A stretch of DNA of 64,000 nt from Planktothrix serta PCC 8927 (GTDB lineage: Bacteria; Cyanobacteriota; Cyanobacteriia; Cyanobacteriales; Microcoleaceae): positions 255,995 to 319,994 of the forward strand of contig NZ_LR734844.1 of assembly GCF_900010725.2 (NCBI RefSeq), read 5' to 3'. Positions 18,635 through 27,639 of the stretch are shown here, one piece after another; positions within the stretch are counted from its first letter, which is position 1; the number at the start of each line of letters is the position of its first letter. The notes beneath the pieces are model-generated. The model saw only the letters and a list, made by a program, of their open reading frames with translations. It did no database searches and was not told the DNA's origin. A program made the position numbers and the translations under genes.

Positions 18635-19651
18635 TTAAATTAAGCGGAAGTTATCATCACTGAGATTCAAGTTAGTACCCATTTGAATCACAGGTGTTGC
18701 TTGTCCTTGTTGATCGAGGTAATACAATGTTCCGGTTACATTGTCATAGACAAGGTTGTCATTACCCGCAACTAAAGAATTGTTGGGATTAAAATTGGCA
18801 ATGACAGTCAATTCTCCCGACTGAAGAGAACCGTCTGTTTGTGTACTAATAGCATTAAATAAATTTGCATCTAGGAAAATCTCGTCTTCTGAGACATTAA
18901 AATCAGTGAGGGTATCTAATCCAAATACTTTTGTAATACTATTGGGTGTTGATTCGCCTGTAAAGACAAAACTGAATGTATCTGCACCTAAACCGCCAAT
19001 TAAACTGTCATTTCCTTTATCTCCACTCAGGTAGTCATTCCCATCTCCACCGATGATAGTATCTTGGCCCTTACCCCCATACAAGGTGTCATTGCCTTCT
19101 CCACCCATTAGGCTATCCTGGCCTTCACCACCATAGATGAAATCATTTCCTACCCCGCCGGAAACAACATCATCACCCAGATCTCCATATAATAAGTCAT
19201 CGCCTTCTCCCCCATCTACAGTGTCATTATCTTTTCCGGCGTAGACGGTATCATTACCAGAGCCTGCAATAATAGAATCAGCGCCTTGATTACCAAACAA
19301 AACATCATTGCCATCCCCACCAAAAATCAGGTCATCTCCTTCATCTCCAAAGATGAAATCATCCCCACCACCACCATCAATGGTGTCGTTTCCTTTGCCA
19401 GCATAGATGGTGTCATTCCCATCTTCTCCGTATAGTTTATCGTTACCTTGGAAGGCTAGAATAACATCATCTTCATCTCCAGCGCAGGCTCCATCATCCT
19501 CATTACCCAGGACGATCTGATCACTGCCCAGAGAACCAATCAGATTGTTAGATTTATCGATAAAGCCTTCTATAATGAACCCACCATCTTTCGACTCAGG
19601 ATCGGTTTTTATAAGAGCGGGCTCCGTTGGATTTTGACAGGGTAAAGACAT
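18635..19651 (-). CDS. RTX calcium-binding repeat protein
   Basis: A 338-residue exported protein. About fifteen nonapeptide repeats of the GGxGNDxLxG type fill residues 40-225 and form a calcium-bound beta-roll. The end (SFVFTGESTP, TLTDFNVSEDEIFL) resembles the C-terminal part of type I-secreted RTX proteins; no N-terminal signal peptide is present. No enzymatic domain is seen, so a structural or S-layer role (compare oscillin of gliding cyanobacteria) is more likely than a toxin. It is the first gene of a four-gene minus-strand run with two TPR-glycosyltransferase proteins, which suggests that it is glycosylated before export. Confidence 0.85.
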   Translation of the reverse strand: MSLPCQNPTEPALIKTDPESKDGGFIIEGFIDKSNNLIGSLGSDQIVLGNEDDGACAGDEDDVILAFQGNDKLYGEDGNDTIYAGKGNDTIDGGGGDDFIFGDEGDDLIFGGDGNDVLFGNQGADSIIAGSGNDTVYAGKDNDTVDGGEGDDLLYGDLGDDVVSGGVGNDFIYGGEGQDSLMGGEGNDTLYGGKGQDTIIGGDGNDYLSGDKGNDSLIGGLGADTFSFVFTGESTPNSITKVFGLDTLTDFNVSEDEIFLDANLFNAISTQTDGSLQSGELTVIANFNPNNSLVAGNDNLVYDNVTGTLYYLDQQGQATPVIQMGTNLNLSDDNFRLI

Positions 19652-20498
19652 AGTAACAACCTAGCTTGTGATGATGGGGTAATAAAGCCACAGGTTCTTG
19701 GAGTTGAAATCTCGACCACTTAAAGTTTCAACCCCAAGCCTTTTAGGTAGGGGCTGGAGAAAAATCAGAGACAAGCTTACAAACTTGTAATACTTGAGAG
19801 AGCAAATTATGAATATCACAATTGATTCGGTGTTTTTTTGGATGTTACAGTTGTAAAGCAACTCTTGATTCCTCTTGCACCTTAAGTGTTTGAGATCTCA
19901 GGTTTAAGTTGCCTGAAAACTACTATCCCTACATACCAGTATCCGAAGAATTGTCCGGATTGATCCGCAAATAAATTCTCTGAATAAATACTGATAAATT
20001 CTCTGGAGCAATAACTCCGTAGGGATGCCTCGAAATCGTTGGTAAAATCTGTTACAAAACGAAGAATAATCTTAACAAATTAAGAATTATTCATCAGAAA
20101 TCCGTTAGCATAAGGTATTCTATTTCTGGAAAATCTTCCCTATCTGTGGGGATAGGAGAAGTTAAGCATCAAGGACTCATGAACCGGATTTAATATGAAA
20201 ATAAAATTAATTTTTTCTTAACTTAGCTGTAAAAATATTGACACAAAGATTTGACCCTAACCTGAATAATACTCGACACAAAAATCAGGATAAGGAAACT
20301 CAGAATTGGTATTTTTTTTGCCTTTAACCCTATTATTCCCGGCAATGGTTTCTGAAATTAATTTTTGAGTTGATTCTGAGATCGTGGCAGATGGGATCTC
20401 ACCAACGCCTACCGTTAGACGTAATAATTCCCAATTAGTTCCCTAATCATGATCAAATAGTAGAGACGTTAAATTGAACCTCTCTACTGAATACCGAT
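19652..20498. other. Gene-free stretch upstream of the RTX operon
   Basis: About 850 bases with no convincing gene. It should hold the promoter of the RTX operon. At 19732-19755 is a hairpin-like segment (CCCCAAGCC, TTTTA, then GGTAGGGG) resembling the right-end hairpin of the IS200/IS605-type element at 35255-35704, but no adjoining TCAA end is present, so it is at most a relic. Short direct repeats of AATTCTCTG occur near 19970-20003. Nothing else was recognised. Confidence 0.5.
20459..20488 (-). terminator. Probable terminator of the DUF1350 gene
   Basis: AGTAGAGACGTT pairs with AACCTCTCTACT (one mismatch) around a 6-base loop, 10 bases after the minus-strand stop. The T run is weak. It resembles the AGAGACG...CGTCTCT hairpins at 35913 and 60189. 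Confidence 0.5.
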
Positions 20499-21266
20499 TT
20501 AAACAGACATTAAAGGATTTAACCAATATAAAATCTGTTTTTTAAGTTGATTCAAATCTTGATAAACCGCTTGTTTCATCCATTGACCAATGGCATCGAA
20601 GGGGGTAAAGGTTTCTCCCACTGACCAGCTAACATTTTGACCGAGGGGAGTTTGATGATCTCCGTTGAGTTTTTGCAAGGTTGTTAACCCTGGAAACCGT
20701 TGATCTAAAATTTGATGTAAGTTAGAAGTTTGATCAATTGTGTCTTTAGAGAATTTAATTAAAAGATTTCGTCGAATTTGATAGCGATCGCCCACTAAAC
20801 GGTTTGTTTCTTCAGGAGAGGGAGTAAATTCTACAGCCATCACTTGAGAAAGTTGTTCAACTAAGGGAATCGATTGACGGGCGGCATAATTATTAAATGA
20901 CATTAAAACATTTCCCGATCTTTCTATGGGAAATAACGAACCGATTAATAAATGAACTTTACACCCCATACTATGTCCTAATCCATAAATGGGTAAACCT
21001 CGCCGTTTTAATAATTGCCGATCATATAAATCTTCTAAACCATCTTCAAATGTCCATAAAACCTCTTGAGCAATAGTTGTATGATCGAGGGTATTTACAA
21101 AAGGAGTCGCAACAATTGCATAACCTTGCTGTGCTAATTCTTCTAATAAGCAACGATAGGTTAAATGCGGTGCTGTTGCCACAAATGCCCCGCCCAAAAA
21201 ATGCACTATAGCTTGAGGACGCGGAGGAATTAAAACCCAATTTCCTGAAATAAAAAGCCAGTCCAT
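20499..21266 (-). CDS. DUF1350 family alpha/beta-hydrolase-like protein
   Basis: Two hundred and fifty-five residues, the usual length for this cyanobacterial and chloroplast family. VHFLGGAFVATAPHLTYR near residue 21 and the nucleophile-elbow-like GHSMG (Ser99) support an alpha/beta-hydrolase fold. No export signal is present. The substrate is unknown. It is read on the same strand as the rhomboid gene upstream, 122 bases away, and a hairpin follows its stop. Family assignment is firm; catalytic activity is inferred from the elbow motif. Confidence 0.82.
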   Translation of the reverse strand: MDWLFISGNWVLIPPRPQAIVHFLGGAFVATAPHLTYRCLLEELAQQGYAIVATPFVNTLDHTTIAQEVLWTFEDGLEDLYDRQLLKRRGLPIYGLGHSMGCKVHLLIGSLFPIERSGNVLMSFNNYAARQSIPLVEQLSQVMAVEFTPSPEETNRLVGDRYQIRRNLLIKFSKDTIDQTSNLHQILDQRFPGLTTLQKLNGDHQTPLGQNVSWSVGETFTPFDAIGQWMKQAVYQDLNQLKKQILYWLNPLMSV

Positions 21267-21388
21267 TTAATCTTTTACAATTGTTGTTTTGACATAAAAT
21301 TAATACCCTCTACGAGCAGAATTTTAACTCTGTTATAGAGGGATTTATACTAATTATACCTAAATTTCGGGATTTTGGGTAAATCTAA

Positions 21389-21979
21389 TTATTCTTTACT
21401 TCGATGAGATTTTGCCAGCATTTGTGCAGCGAAGACACCGCCGATAAATCCAAATAAATGCCCTTGCCAAGAAATCCCATATTGTGAGGGTAAAACACCC
21501 CAAATTAAGCCTCCATACAGCCAACCTACCAGTAAAGATAAGACAATAGAAACGAAACTGCGTTCAAAAAATCCTCTTAATAGTAAAAATCCTAAATATC
21601 CAAAAATAACGCCACTCGCCCCAATATGAATGGTATAGGGAGAGCCGAATAACCACACTCCTAAACCACTAACAATCATGGTGATGAATGTGACTACAAA
21701 AAAGTCTTTAACATCCCGCAGCATCACAAACCAACCCAGTGTGATCAAGGGTAAAGTATTGGCGGCTAAATGACGGAAATTTCCATGTAAAAAGGGGGCA
21801 AAGAAAATACCTTCTAACCCTTGAACATGATGGGGACGAATCCCTAAGCGATTTAACGCGCCTCTAAATACAAAAAAATCAATAATTTCAATGATCCACA
21901 GCAACGCCACAATTCCGCCTAAAATGAGGATATGGCTTTGAAGTTCCTGGGTGAGTGAGGTTTCTGTTCGGTTAGACAT
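21389..21979 (-). CDS. Rhomboid-family intramembrane serine protease
   Basis: A 196-residue membrane protein with about six hydrophobic segments. The catalytic dyad is visible: Ser122 in IGASGVIFG and His174 in WQGHLFGF. FLHGNFRHLAANT holds the conserved HxxxN (His70, Asn74). Rhomboids cleave membrane proteins within or next to a transmembrane helix; the target is unknown. All key residues are present, so it should be active. It starts about 110 bases from the divergent gene at 22093. Confidence 0.88.
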   Translation of the reverse strand: MSNRTETSLTQELQSHILILGGIVALLWIIEIIDFFVFRGALNRLGIRPHHVQGLEGIFFAPFLHGNFRHLAANTLPLITLGWFVMLRDVKDFFVVTFITMIVSGLGVWLFGSPYTIHIGASGVIFGYLGFLLLRGFFERSFVSIVLSLLVGWLYGGLIWGVLPSQYGISWQGHLFGFIGGVFAAQMLAKSHRSKE

Positions 21980-22092
21980 AATCGTTCTGGCTTAGAAGAT
22001 AACGTGTTTCGGTTAACTACAAAACTAGCTCCGGTCGTTTCGCATTCGGCTATTATCAATTATATGATAATCAAAAATCGAGTCAATTGCCC

Positions 22093-22662
22093 ATGAAAGA
22101 CCTTCAATTAGGAAAATATCTCAACTTAAATGATTTTTGCACCTGTACAAATACTTATCAAAAATATTCAGATAAAATTAATCCCTATCCGAATTCAGAA
22201 GAATCAATTCAAGCATTAAAAGCGTTAAATTATTATATTATTGACCCGGTTATTGATTATTTTAGTCTAGCTAGATTTCAACTTACCTATGGTTTTTGTT
22301 CCCATGAATTAAGAGTTTATTTAGATAAAAAAGATCCGATTACCGGATTAAAAAATGGTCGAGTTGCTCCTAACCTTGATCAACATATTGCCCATGAAGT
22401 TAAAAAAAATGGGAAATATTATTGTCAACGATTAGGGGCGGCTTGTGATTTTATAATTCGAGAGTTAGAGAGTGATCAATTAGTGGATTGGATTTTAAAA
22501 CAAAAACTTCCTTTTGATTCTCTCTATTTTTATGGGAAAAATCGCCCGATTCATATTAGTTACGGCCCCCAACAAAAACGAAGTATTTGGACATTTACCC
22601 CGACGGGTAAACCGACTCAAAAAGGAATTGAACATTGGGTTAAAACGGCTAAAGAGTTCTGA
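22093..22662 (+). CDS. Uncharacterised protein resembling M15A-type peptidases
   Basis: One hundred and eighty-nine residues from ATG 22093; an upstream TTG would add only two. The layout recalls D-Ala-D-Ala carboxypeptidases of the M15A type: NLNDFCTC at the N-terminus, YGFCSHELR where these enzymes have their SxxRS region, then QHIAHE, GAACDFII and IHISYGPQ, whose His, Asp and His could be zinc ligands. The spacing and several usual residues differ, so catalysis is doubtful. No signal peptide is seen, unlike a cell-wall enzyme, but like phage-derived relatives. It converges on the next gene across a shared terminator. Confidence 0.5.
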   Translation: MKDLQLGKYLNLNDFCTCTNTYQKYSDKINPYPNSEESIQALKALNYYIIDPVIDYFSLARFQLTYGFCSHELRVYLDKKDPITGLKNGRVAPNLDQHIAHEVKKNGKYYCQRLGAACDFIIRELESDQLVDWILKQKLPFDSLYFYGKNRPIHISYGPQQKRSIWTFTPTGKPTQKGIEHWVKTAKEF

Positions 22663-22671
22663 GATATACCC

Positions 22672-22704
22672 AAAAACCCGGTTTCTTTGAGAAACCAGGT
22701 TTTT
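22672..22704. terminator. Bidirectional terminator
   Basis: AAAAACCCGGTTTCT pairs with AGAAACCAGGTTTTT around TTG, with one mismatch. A-rich and T-rich flanks let it work for both converging genes. The same AAACCCGGTTTCT-type hairpin is common between cyanobacterial genes. Confidence 0.8.
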
Positions 22705-22718
22705 ATCGCTGAGTTAAA

Positions 22719-23021
22719 TTAAACGACCAATTGACATTGAGGACAATTGCATCCTGCTATCGGGGTGTTACTGTGATCTGTTGTCCAATTTGGAGCTAAG
22801 GTGATAGAAATTTGATTCAGGCTGACGGGTTGTTTAACCCGATAATTTGGGGTAATTTGAGGTTTTAAAAAGGCGATTTTAGCGGGAATAATGGGCATAA
22901 ATTGAGCCATTAATCGATGAGTAGAGCGAGAGGCAAACATCGGTTGAGTGAGTGTTAAAATAGAGATAACAAAAACACTCAATGCTAAGATAAAAACCGA
23001 GAACTTTTTGAGAAATTTCAT
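22719..23021 (-). CDS. Small exported protein with C-terminal CxCxxC motif
   Basis: One hundred residues from ATG 23021; a longer in-frame start adds 28 residues but would bury the signal peptide. MKFLKKFSVFILALSVFVIS and a following TQPMFAS form a clear export signal. The mature part is about 70 residues and ends GCNCPQCQLVV, a cysteine cluster that could bind a metal or form a disulfide. No family recognised. It stands alone, converging on the M15-like gene. Confidence 0.55.
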   Translation of the reverse strand: MKFLKKFSVFILALSVFVISILTLTQPMFASRSTHRLMAQFMPIIPAKIAFLKPQITPNYRVKQPVSLNQISITLAPNWTTDHSNTPIAGCNCPQCQLVV

Positions 23022-23274
23022 AGCTAAAATGATCACAAAATAGTGTTCTAACCTGTTACCTATTTGGGGGAATCGGATCAGGATAATATGCCCATTATAG
23101 AGCAAGTCTCAATCCATTGTGAAAACCCATGAATTAGAAACTTGGCGACTTGAACAAACTCGGTTTCTCTGGAGAATTTGAACAAAAGCCGAATCCCCTC
23201 CTCAAATTGTGAATTTGGCTTAAACTAGATCACATCAACTGATCCCAAATTTTGTAAAGATTAAAGGATGATGG

Positions 23275-23784
23275 ATGATGAACGGAACTGTATCCCGCTT
23301 GATAGTCTTATTATTTGCCATTGGTGGAGTGTTCACCAGTTTATCCGCAATTGCATTAGCGGGTGGCCCCCCTCCCGGTAAGCCCGTGCAACCCCAAGCT
23401 GCACCTGCAACAACCCAACCCAATTCTACCTCTAACTCAGAAAAAGAGGATATTCCTCCTCAATTTCCCTTGCCAAGTGCAAGAGTTGGTGCGGTGAATG
23501 GAGTCGTGATGATTAAATTAATTAATAATGCTAACGTACCCATCCAATATCAACTAATTGGGGGAACTCGTGAAGAATGGTTAGTCAAAAATTCCACGAT
23601 TGAAGTGCAAGGTTCACCTCCGATTACCTTAACCTATCGGCGACAAGATGGAGGTTTATTACTGGTTAGACCTAAGCAAGCTTCTCCTGGGGTTTTAGAA
23701 GTAGAATTTGAAGTCACCAACGATTTTAATATTGATACCAAATCCCTCAATATTACGGAATCGGGAAGCGTATTTTTGAATTGA
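23275..23784 (+). CDS. Exported protein of unknown function
   Basis: One hundred and sixty-nine residues. A signal peptide (hydrophobic LIVLLFAIGGVFTSLSAI, cleavage after ALA) leads into a Pro/Gln/Ala-rich linker and then a small beta-rich domain (VMIKLINNANVPIQYQLIGG). Two adjacent ATGs (23275, 23278) follow an AAAGGA ribosome site. It is predicted to act in the periplasm or outside the cell. Domain not recognised. It converges with the sigma-like gene, with only 26 bases between stops. Confidence 0.6.
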   Translation: MMNGTVSRLIVLLFAIGGVFTSLSAIALAGGPPPGKPVQPQAAPATTQPNSTSNSEKEDIPPQFPLPSARVGAVNGVVMIKLINNANVPIQYQLIGGTREEWLVKNSTIEVQGSPPITLTYRRQDGGLLLVRPKQASPGVLEVEFEVTNDFNIDTKSLNITESGSVFLN

Positions 23785-23810
23785 TTTCGATGAGGATCTG
23801 CCCCTCTAAT

Positions 23811-24479
23811 TTAAGGCTTTAAAATTTGTTGATCGAGATCCGGTTCTAATTGAGAACCTAGGATCTTTTCATGCCAATAAATTTCCCGGATATCCGCAGG
23901 TAAATTTTCCTCCAAAGTACGATAAGCTCCTTTTAATAGCTCTTTAACTTCAATTGGAGAAACAGACTCTCCCTCGGCTTGTAAATAGGCAGAAATCCGA
24001 GTTTCACTCCAATGAAAAGTTTGAGCCATGACCAGAATTAACCTTAATAAAGGTTCCATTCGATCTAATACTAATCCCACATAACACCACAGAGGAGGAG
24101 GTGCGGCGGATAAAGAATATTGAATGGATTCAACGGGGGGTAAATCCGCTTGATTAATACAGACTGCGGTAACATTAATTAACCAATTTTGTAGCGTGGT
24201 TCCCCCGTCTGTATTGTCTTGTTCCCTTAAATTTAACGGTCGCATTTCATAAAAAATATGTCGCCAGGTTTGAGAAAATAAATAATCCGCTTGTACAGGC
24301 GATCGCACTGAATGACGAATTAAAGTATAGACAATTAAACCATAGCGGCAGAAAATAGCAACAAAGTATTTACCCTGATCAGGATAATTCTGAAACAGAG
24401 TTAACAATTCCTGGTCTTTATGATGAAATAGGGATTTGACCAGTGGATGACTTGATTCAGGTAGGTGAAGCGTTTGCAC
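23811..24479 (-). CDS. Sigma-70-like (ECF-type) RNA polymerase sigma factor
   Basis: About 222 residues from GTG 24479; a TTG at 24494 would add five. DQELLTLFQNYPDQGKYFVAIFCRYGLIVYTLI matches sigma region 2 of short sigma factors, ending in a DYLFSQTWRHIFYEM segment like the core-binding and -10 region helices. The C-terminal half (LRLILVMAQTFHWSETRISAYLQ) resembles region 4, where the helix-turn-helix reads -35 elements, though it is divergent. Such proteins are conserved in cyanobacteria; target promoters are unknown. No anti-sigma gene adjoins it. Confidence 0.65.
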   Translation of the reverse strand: MQTLHLPESSHPLVKSLFHHKDQELLTLFQNYPDQGKYFVAIFCRYGLIVYTLIRHSVRSPVQADYLFSQTWRHIFYEMRPLNLREQDNTDGGTTLQNWLINVTAVCINQADLPPVESIQYSLSAAPPPLWCYVGLVLDRMEPLLRLILVMAQTFHWSETRISAYLQAEGESVSPIEVKELLKGAYRTLEENLPADIREIYWHEKILGSQLEPDLDQQILKP

Positions 24480-24621
24480 GGTAACTGACAGCAAATTTTA
24501 GCTGGATAATGTTTTCCGGTTGCATGATAGCTTATCTGGGTTCTGAAATCAACTCTTGAAGCTTGATCTGTCCTCTGCTAAACTCCTAACCCCTTTAATC
24601 TAATATTCTTAATTTTAATTT

Positions 24622-25506
24622 ATGGCTTTCTTCCCGCAAAAATCGTCTAATTCCAGCCTTGAAACCCGAAAAACCAGAAACTTATTAATCTTATTACTTC
24701 CTCCTACAATTTGGTTACTGATTTTCTTTGTTATTCCTCTGGTTATTGTCTTAATTTATAGTTTTTTAGAACGGGGAACTTATGGAGGTGTAGCCTGGGA
24801 ATTTACTCTCAGAAATTATCAACGGTTAGCGAATGATTTATACCTAAATATTTTTGGGCGATCGCTGGGACTTGCTGCTTTAACCACCTTAATTTGTTTA
24901 ATAATTGGTTATCCCTTAGCCTTTTTTATTGCTACTTCTTCTCCCCGTTGGCGAAATTTGTTATTATTTTTAGTGATTATTCCCTTCTGGACAAACTTTC
25001 TGGTTAGAACCTATGCTTGGATGATTATTTTACGTTCTGAAGGCGTGATTAATACCTGGCTCCAAAGTTTAAATTTAATTCAAGAGCCCCTTAATTTACT
25101 GTTTACTCCCTTTGCGGTTATCGTGGGTTTAATTTATGGGTATTTACCCTTTATGATTCTTCCTCTCTATGCAACAATTGAACGATTAAACTTTTCTTTA
25201 GTTGAAGCTGCTCATGATTTGGGTGCAAATGATATTAGAACATTTTTCAGAATTATTTTACCCTTAACTACCCCCGGAATTATTGCCGGGTCTATTCTAG
25301 TTTTTATCCCGGCTTTAGGTGCATTTATTACCCCGGATATTCTCGGAGGGGCAAAAACAGTTATGGTCGGAAATTTAATTCAAAATCAATTTTTACAAGC
25401 CCGTAATTGGCCCTTTGGATCGGCGTTATCAATGGGATTAATGATATTAGTCTTAATTCCGGTTATCATTTATTTTCGGAGTTCTAATACAGAAACCTCT
25501 ATTTAA
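24622..25506 (+). CDS. potB: Spermidine/putrescine ABC transporter permease PotB
   Basis: A 294-residue inner-membrane permease with six hydrophobic segments. The EAA loop that docks on the ATPase is EAAHDLGANDIRTFFRIILPLTTPGI. The N-terminus carries the long first helix expected of PotB. It pairs with PotC to form the channel for polyamine uptake. It opens a four-gene operon in the order potB-potC-potD-potA, with 14 bases to potC. Confidence 0.88.
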   Translation: MAFFPQKSSNSSLETRKTRNLLILLLPPTIWLLIFFVIPLVIVLIYSFLERGTYGGVAWEFTLRNYQRLANDLYLNIFGRSLGLAALTTLICLIIGYPLAFFIATSSPRWRNLLLFLVIIPFWTNFLVRTYAWMIILRSEGVINTWLQSLNLIQEPLNLLFTPFAVIVGLIYGYLPFMILPLYATIERLNFSLVEAAHDLGANDIRTFFRIILPLTTPGIIAGSILVFIPALGAFITPDILGGAKTVMVGNLIQNQFLQARNWPFGSALSMGLMILVLIPVIIYFRSSNTETSI

Positions 25507-25520
25507 TTTATATTAAAATT

Positions 25521-26393
25521 ATGAACACAAAAACCCTTGATAAATTGATTCATACCTGGGGAAAAACAGGATTAGGGATACAGGCTACCCTCGGCTTTAC
25601 CTTTCTTTACTTACCGATTTTAATTTTAATTATTTATTCATTTAATGCCTCTCGGTTTAATGCTAATTGGACAGGATTTACATTAAAATGGTATCAAAAG
25701 TTATTCAGTGGCTTAACCGAAAGTACCGCAGATATTTCTACTCAAAACCTCTGGGGATCGCTACAAAATAGTTTAATTATTGCCATTGCTTCAACTTTAA
25801 TTGCCAGCCTTTTAGGAACAATGATGGCATTAGCTTTAGAACGTTTTCGGTTTCCTGGGTCTAAATTTTTAGAAGCGTTATTATTGTTACCCATTATTAT
25901 TCCTGAAATCACATTAGGAGTTTCCCTGTTAGTGTTTTTTACGTTAGTTTTTAGAATTCTTGAAAATCTGACTGGAATTCGCTTGACTTTAGGCTTACCT
26001 TCGGTAATTATTAGTCATGCAACCTTTAGTATTGCCTTTATTACGGTTACAGTAAGAGCGCGTTTAGCTGACTTAGATCCAGCCTTGGAAGAAGCCGCTT
26101 TAGACTTAGGAGCAAATGAATGGAAAACCTTTTGGCGAATTACCTTTCCTTTGATTTTTCCTGCGATTTTAAGCGGTGCTTTGTTAGCCTTTACCCTATC
26201 GTTGGATGATTTTGTTGTCACCTTTTTTACTACCGGAGTCGGCGCAACAACTCTGCCTTTATTTGTTTATGGAATGATCAAATTGTCCATCACTCCAGTC
26301 ATTAATGCTATTTCAACTTTAATGTTACTGGCTTCTCTTTTATTCGTGATCTCATCTTTGAAATTGCAAGATAAAGCTACGGTCAAAAATTAA
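25521..26393 (+). CDS. potC: Spermidine/putrescine ABC transporter permease PotC
   Basis: Two hundred and ninety residues with six hydrophobic segments. The EAA loop is EEAALDLGANEWKTFWRITFPLIFPAI, followed by SLDDFVVTFF, a PotC signature. It forms the second half of the polyamine channel with PotB. Eighty-two bases separate it from potD. Confidence 0.88.
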   Translation: MNTKTLDKLIHTWGKTGLGIQATLGFTFLYLPILILIIYSFNASRFNANWTGFTLKWYQKLFSGLTESTADISTQNLWGSLQNSLIIAIASTLIASLLGTMMALALERFRFPGSKFLEALLLLPIIIPEITLGVSLLVFFTLVFRILENLTGIRLTLGLPSVIISHATFSIAFITVTVRARLADLDPALEEAALDLGANEWKTFWRITFPLIFPAILSGALLAFTLSLDDFVVTFFTTGVGATTLPLFVYGMIKLSITPVINAISTLMLLASLLFVISSLKLQDKATVKN

Positions 26394-26475
26394 AAAGACT
26401 TGTTTTTATATCCCATTCAGTTTAAAATTAAAATATCCCTTGTTTACCTTAAATTTTAATATTAATTTCTCCAAC

Positions 26476-27555
26476 ATGAAACGAATTTTAACCTTAATTC
26501 TGCTATTCTGTTTAGGTGTATTTTTACCCTTTGGTTGCACCGCTAATCAATCTAACGCACCCCAAACTACCCCTACCGCTAATGTTCTCAATTTATATAA
26601 CTGGTCAACCTATATTGACCCGGAAGTCTTAAAAGCCTTTGAGCAAAAATATCAAGTTAAAATCAATTATGATACTTATGATAGTGCGGAAAGCCTTTAT
26701 GCTAAATTAAAAGCCGGAAACCCTGGTTATGATGTCGCATTTCCTCCTGATTATATGGTTAAAATTATGATCAATGAACAGATGTTAGAAGAATTGAATG
26801 GTGATAATATTCCTAATATCAAAAATATTGAACCTAATTTTTTTAATCCCCCCTATGACCCCGGAAATAAATATAGTATTCCCTATCAATGGATTACCCT
26901 AGGAATTGGTTATAATATTAAAAAAACCGGAGAAGAAATTAATAGCTGGTCAGCCTTAGTAGATCCAAAATATCAAGGTAAAGTCAGTTTATTAGATGAT
27001 ATGCGCCATACAATGGGGGCTATTCTCATGTATTTAGGCTATAGTCCTAATACGAAAAATCCCGAAGAAATCCAAAAAGCACGAGATTTCCTAATTAAAA
27101 ATAAAGATAATATTGCTGCATTTGCACCCGATACAGGTCAACAATTATTAAATCAAGGAGAAGTGACTTTAACAATGGAATATAGTGGGGATATTTTTCA
27201 AGTTATGGCAGAAAATCCTGATTTGCGTTATGTTATCCCCAAAGAGGGAAGTATTATTGGGATGGATAATATGGTCATCCCCAAAGGCGCACCCAATAAA
27301 AAACTCGCGGAAACCTTTATTAACTTTGTTTTAGAACCCGAAAATAGTGCTAAAATTTCCAATTTTATTGATTATGCTTCCCCTAATAAAGTAGCCATTG
27401 ATCAGAAATTAATTGAAGCTGAAAACTTAAAAAATCCGGGGATTTATCCCCCTGCTGAAATTTTTAATAAACTCCAATATCTGCAAGATGTAGGAGAAGC
27501 TACTAAATTCTATGATGAAGCTTGGACAGAAGTTAAAGTCGGTGTGGGAAAATAA
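26476..27555 (+). CDS. potD: Polyamine-binding lipoprotein PotD
   Basis: Starts at ATG 26476, because MKRILTLILLFCLGVFLPFGC is a lipoprotein signal with the lipidated cysteine in FGC; the longer frame from 26440 lacks sense as a signal. The mature protein has the PotD/PotF fold: VLNLYNWSTYIDPEVLKAFE at its start, YDVAFPPDYMV, LLDDMRHTMGAIL and MDNMVIPKGAPN. It captures spermidine or putrescine outside the membrane and delivers it to PotBC. About 359 residues, the usual length. Confidence 0.9.
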   Translation: MKRILTLILLFCLGVFLPFGCTANQSNAPQTTPTANVLNLYNWSTYIDPEVLKAFEQKYQVKINYDTYDSAESLYAKLKAGNPGYDVAFPPDYMVKIMINEQMLEELNGDNIPNIKNIEPNFFNPPYDPGNKYSIPYQWITLGIGYNIKKTGEEINSWSALVDPKYQGKVSLLDDMRHTMGAILMYLGYSPNTKNPEEIQKARDFLIKNKDNIAAFAPDTGQQLLNQGEVTLTMEYSGDIFQVMAENPDLRYVIPKEGSIIGMDNMVIPKGAPNKKLAETFINFVLEPENSAKISNFIDYASPNKVAIDQKLIEAENLKNPGIYPPAEIFNKLQYLQDVGEATKFYDEAWTEVKVGVGK

Positions 27556-27580
27556 AAAATGGTTAATTATTGACTCTTTT

Positions 27581-27607
27581 GGTGCGTGCGAGAAGCTCTT
27601 ACGCACC
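27581..27607. repeat. Short inverted repeat between potD and potA
   Basis: GGTGCGT and ACGCACC are separated by 13 bases. Ends of this type bound small dispersed repeats in many cyanobacterial genomes. No other copy was seen in this window. Confidence 0.4.
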
Positions 27608-27639
27608 CTACAACTGCTCCCCTTCTCTCCTTTTTTCCT

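Noticed and set aside
18960-19500. Periodic DNA near 19 kb as a satellite
   Set aside because: It encodes the RTX nonapeptides (27-base period) and is explained by the protein.
19661-19861. 66-codon minus-strand frame upstream of the RTX gene
   Set aside because: No signal, domain or ribosome site, and it lies in the expected promoter region of the RTX operon.
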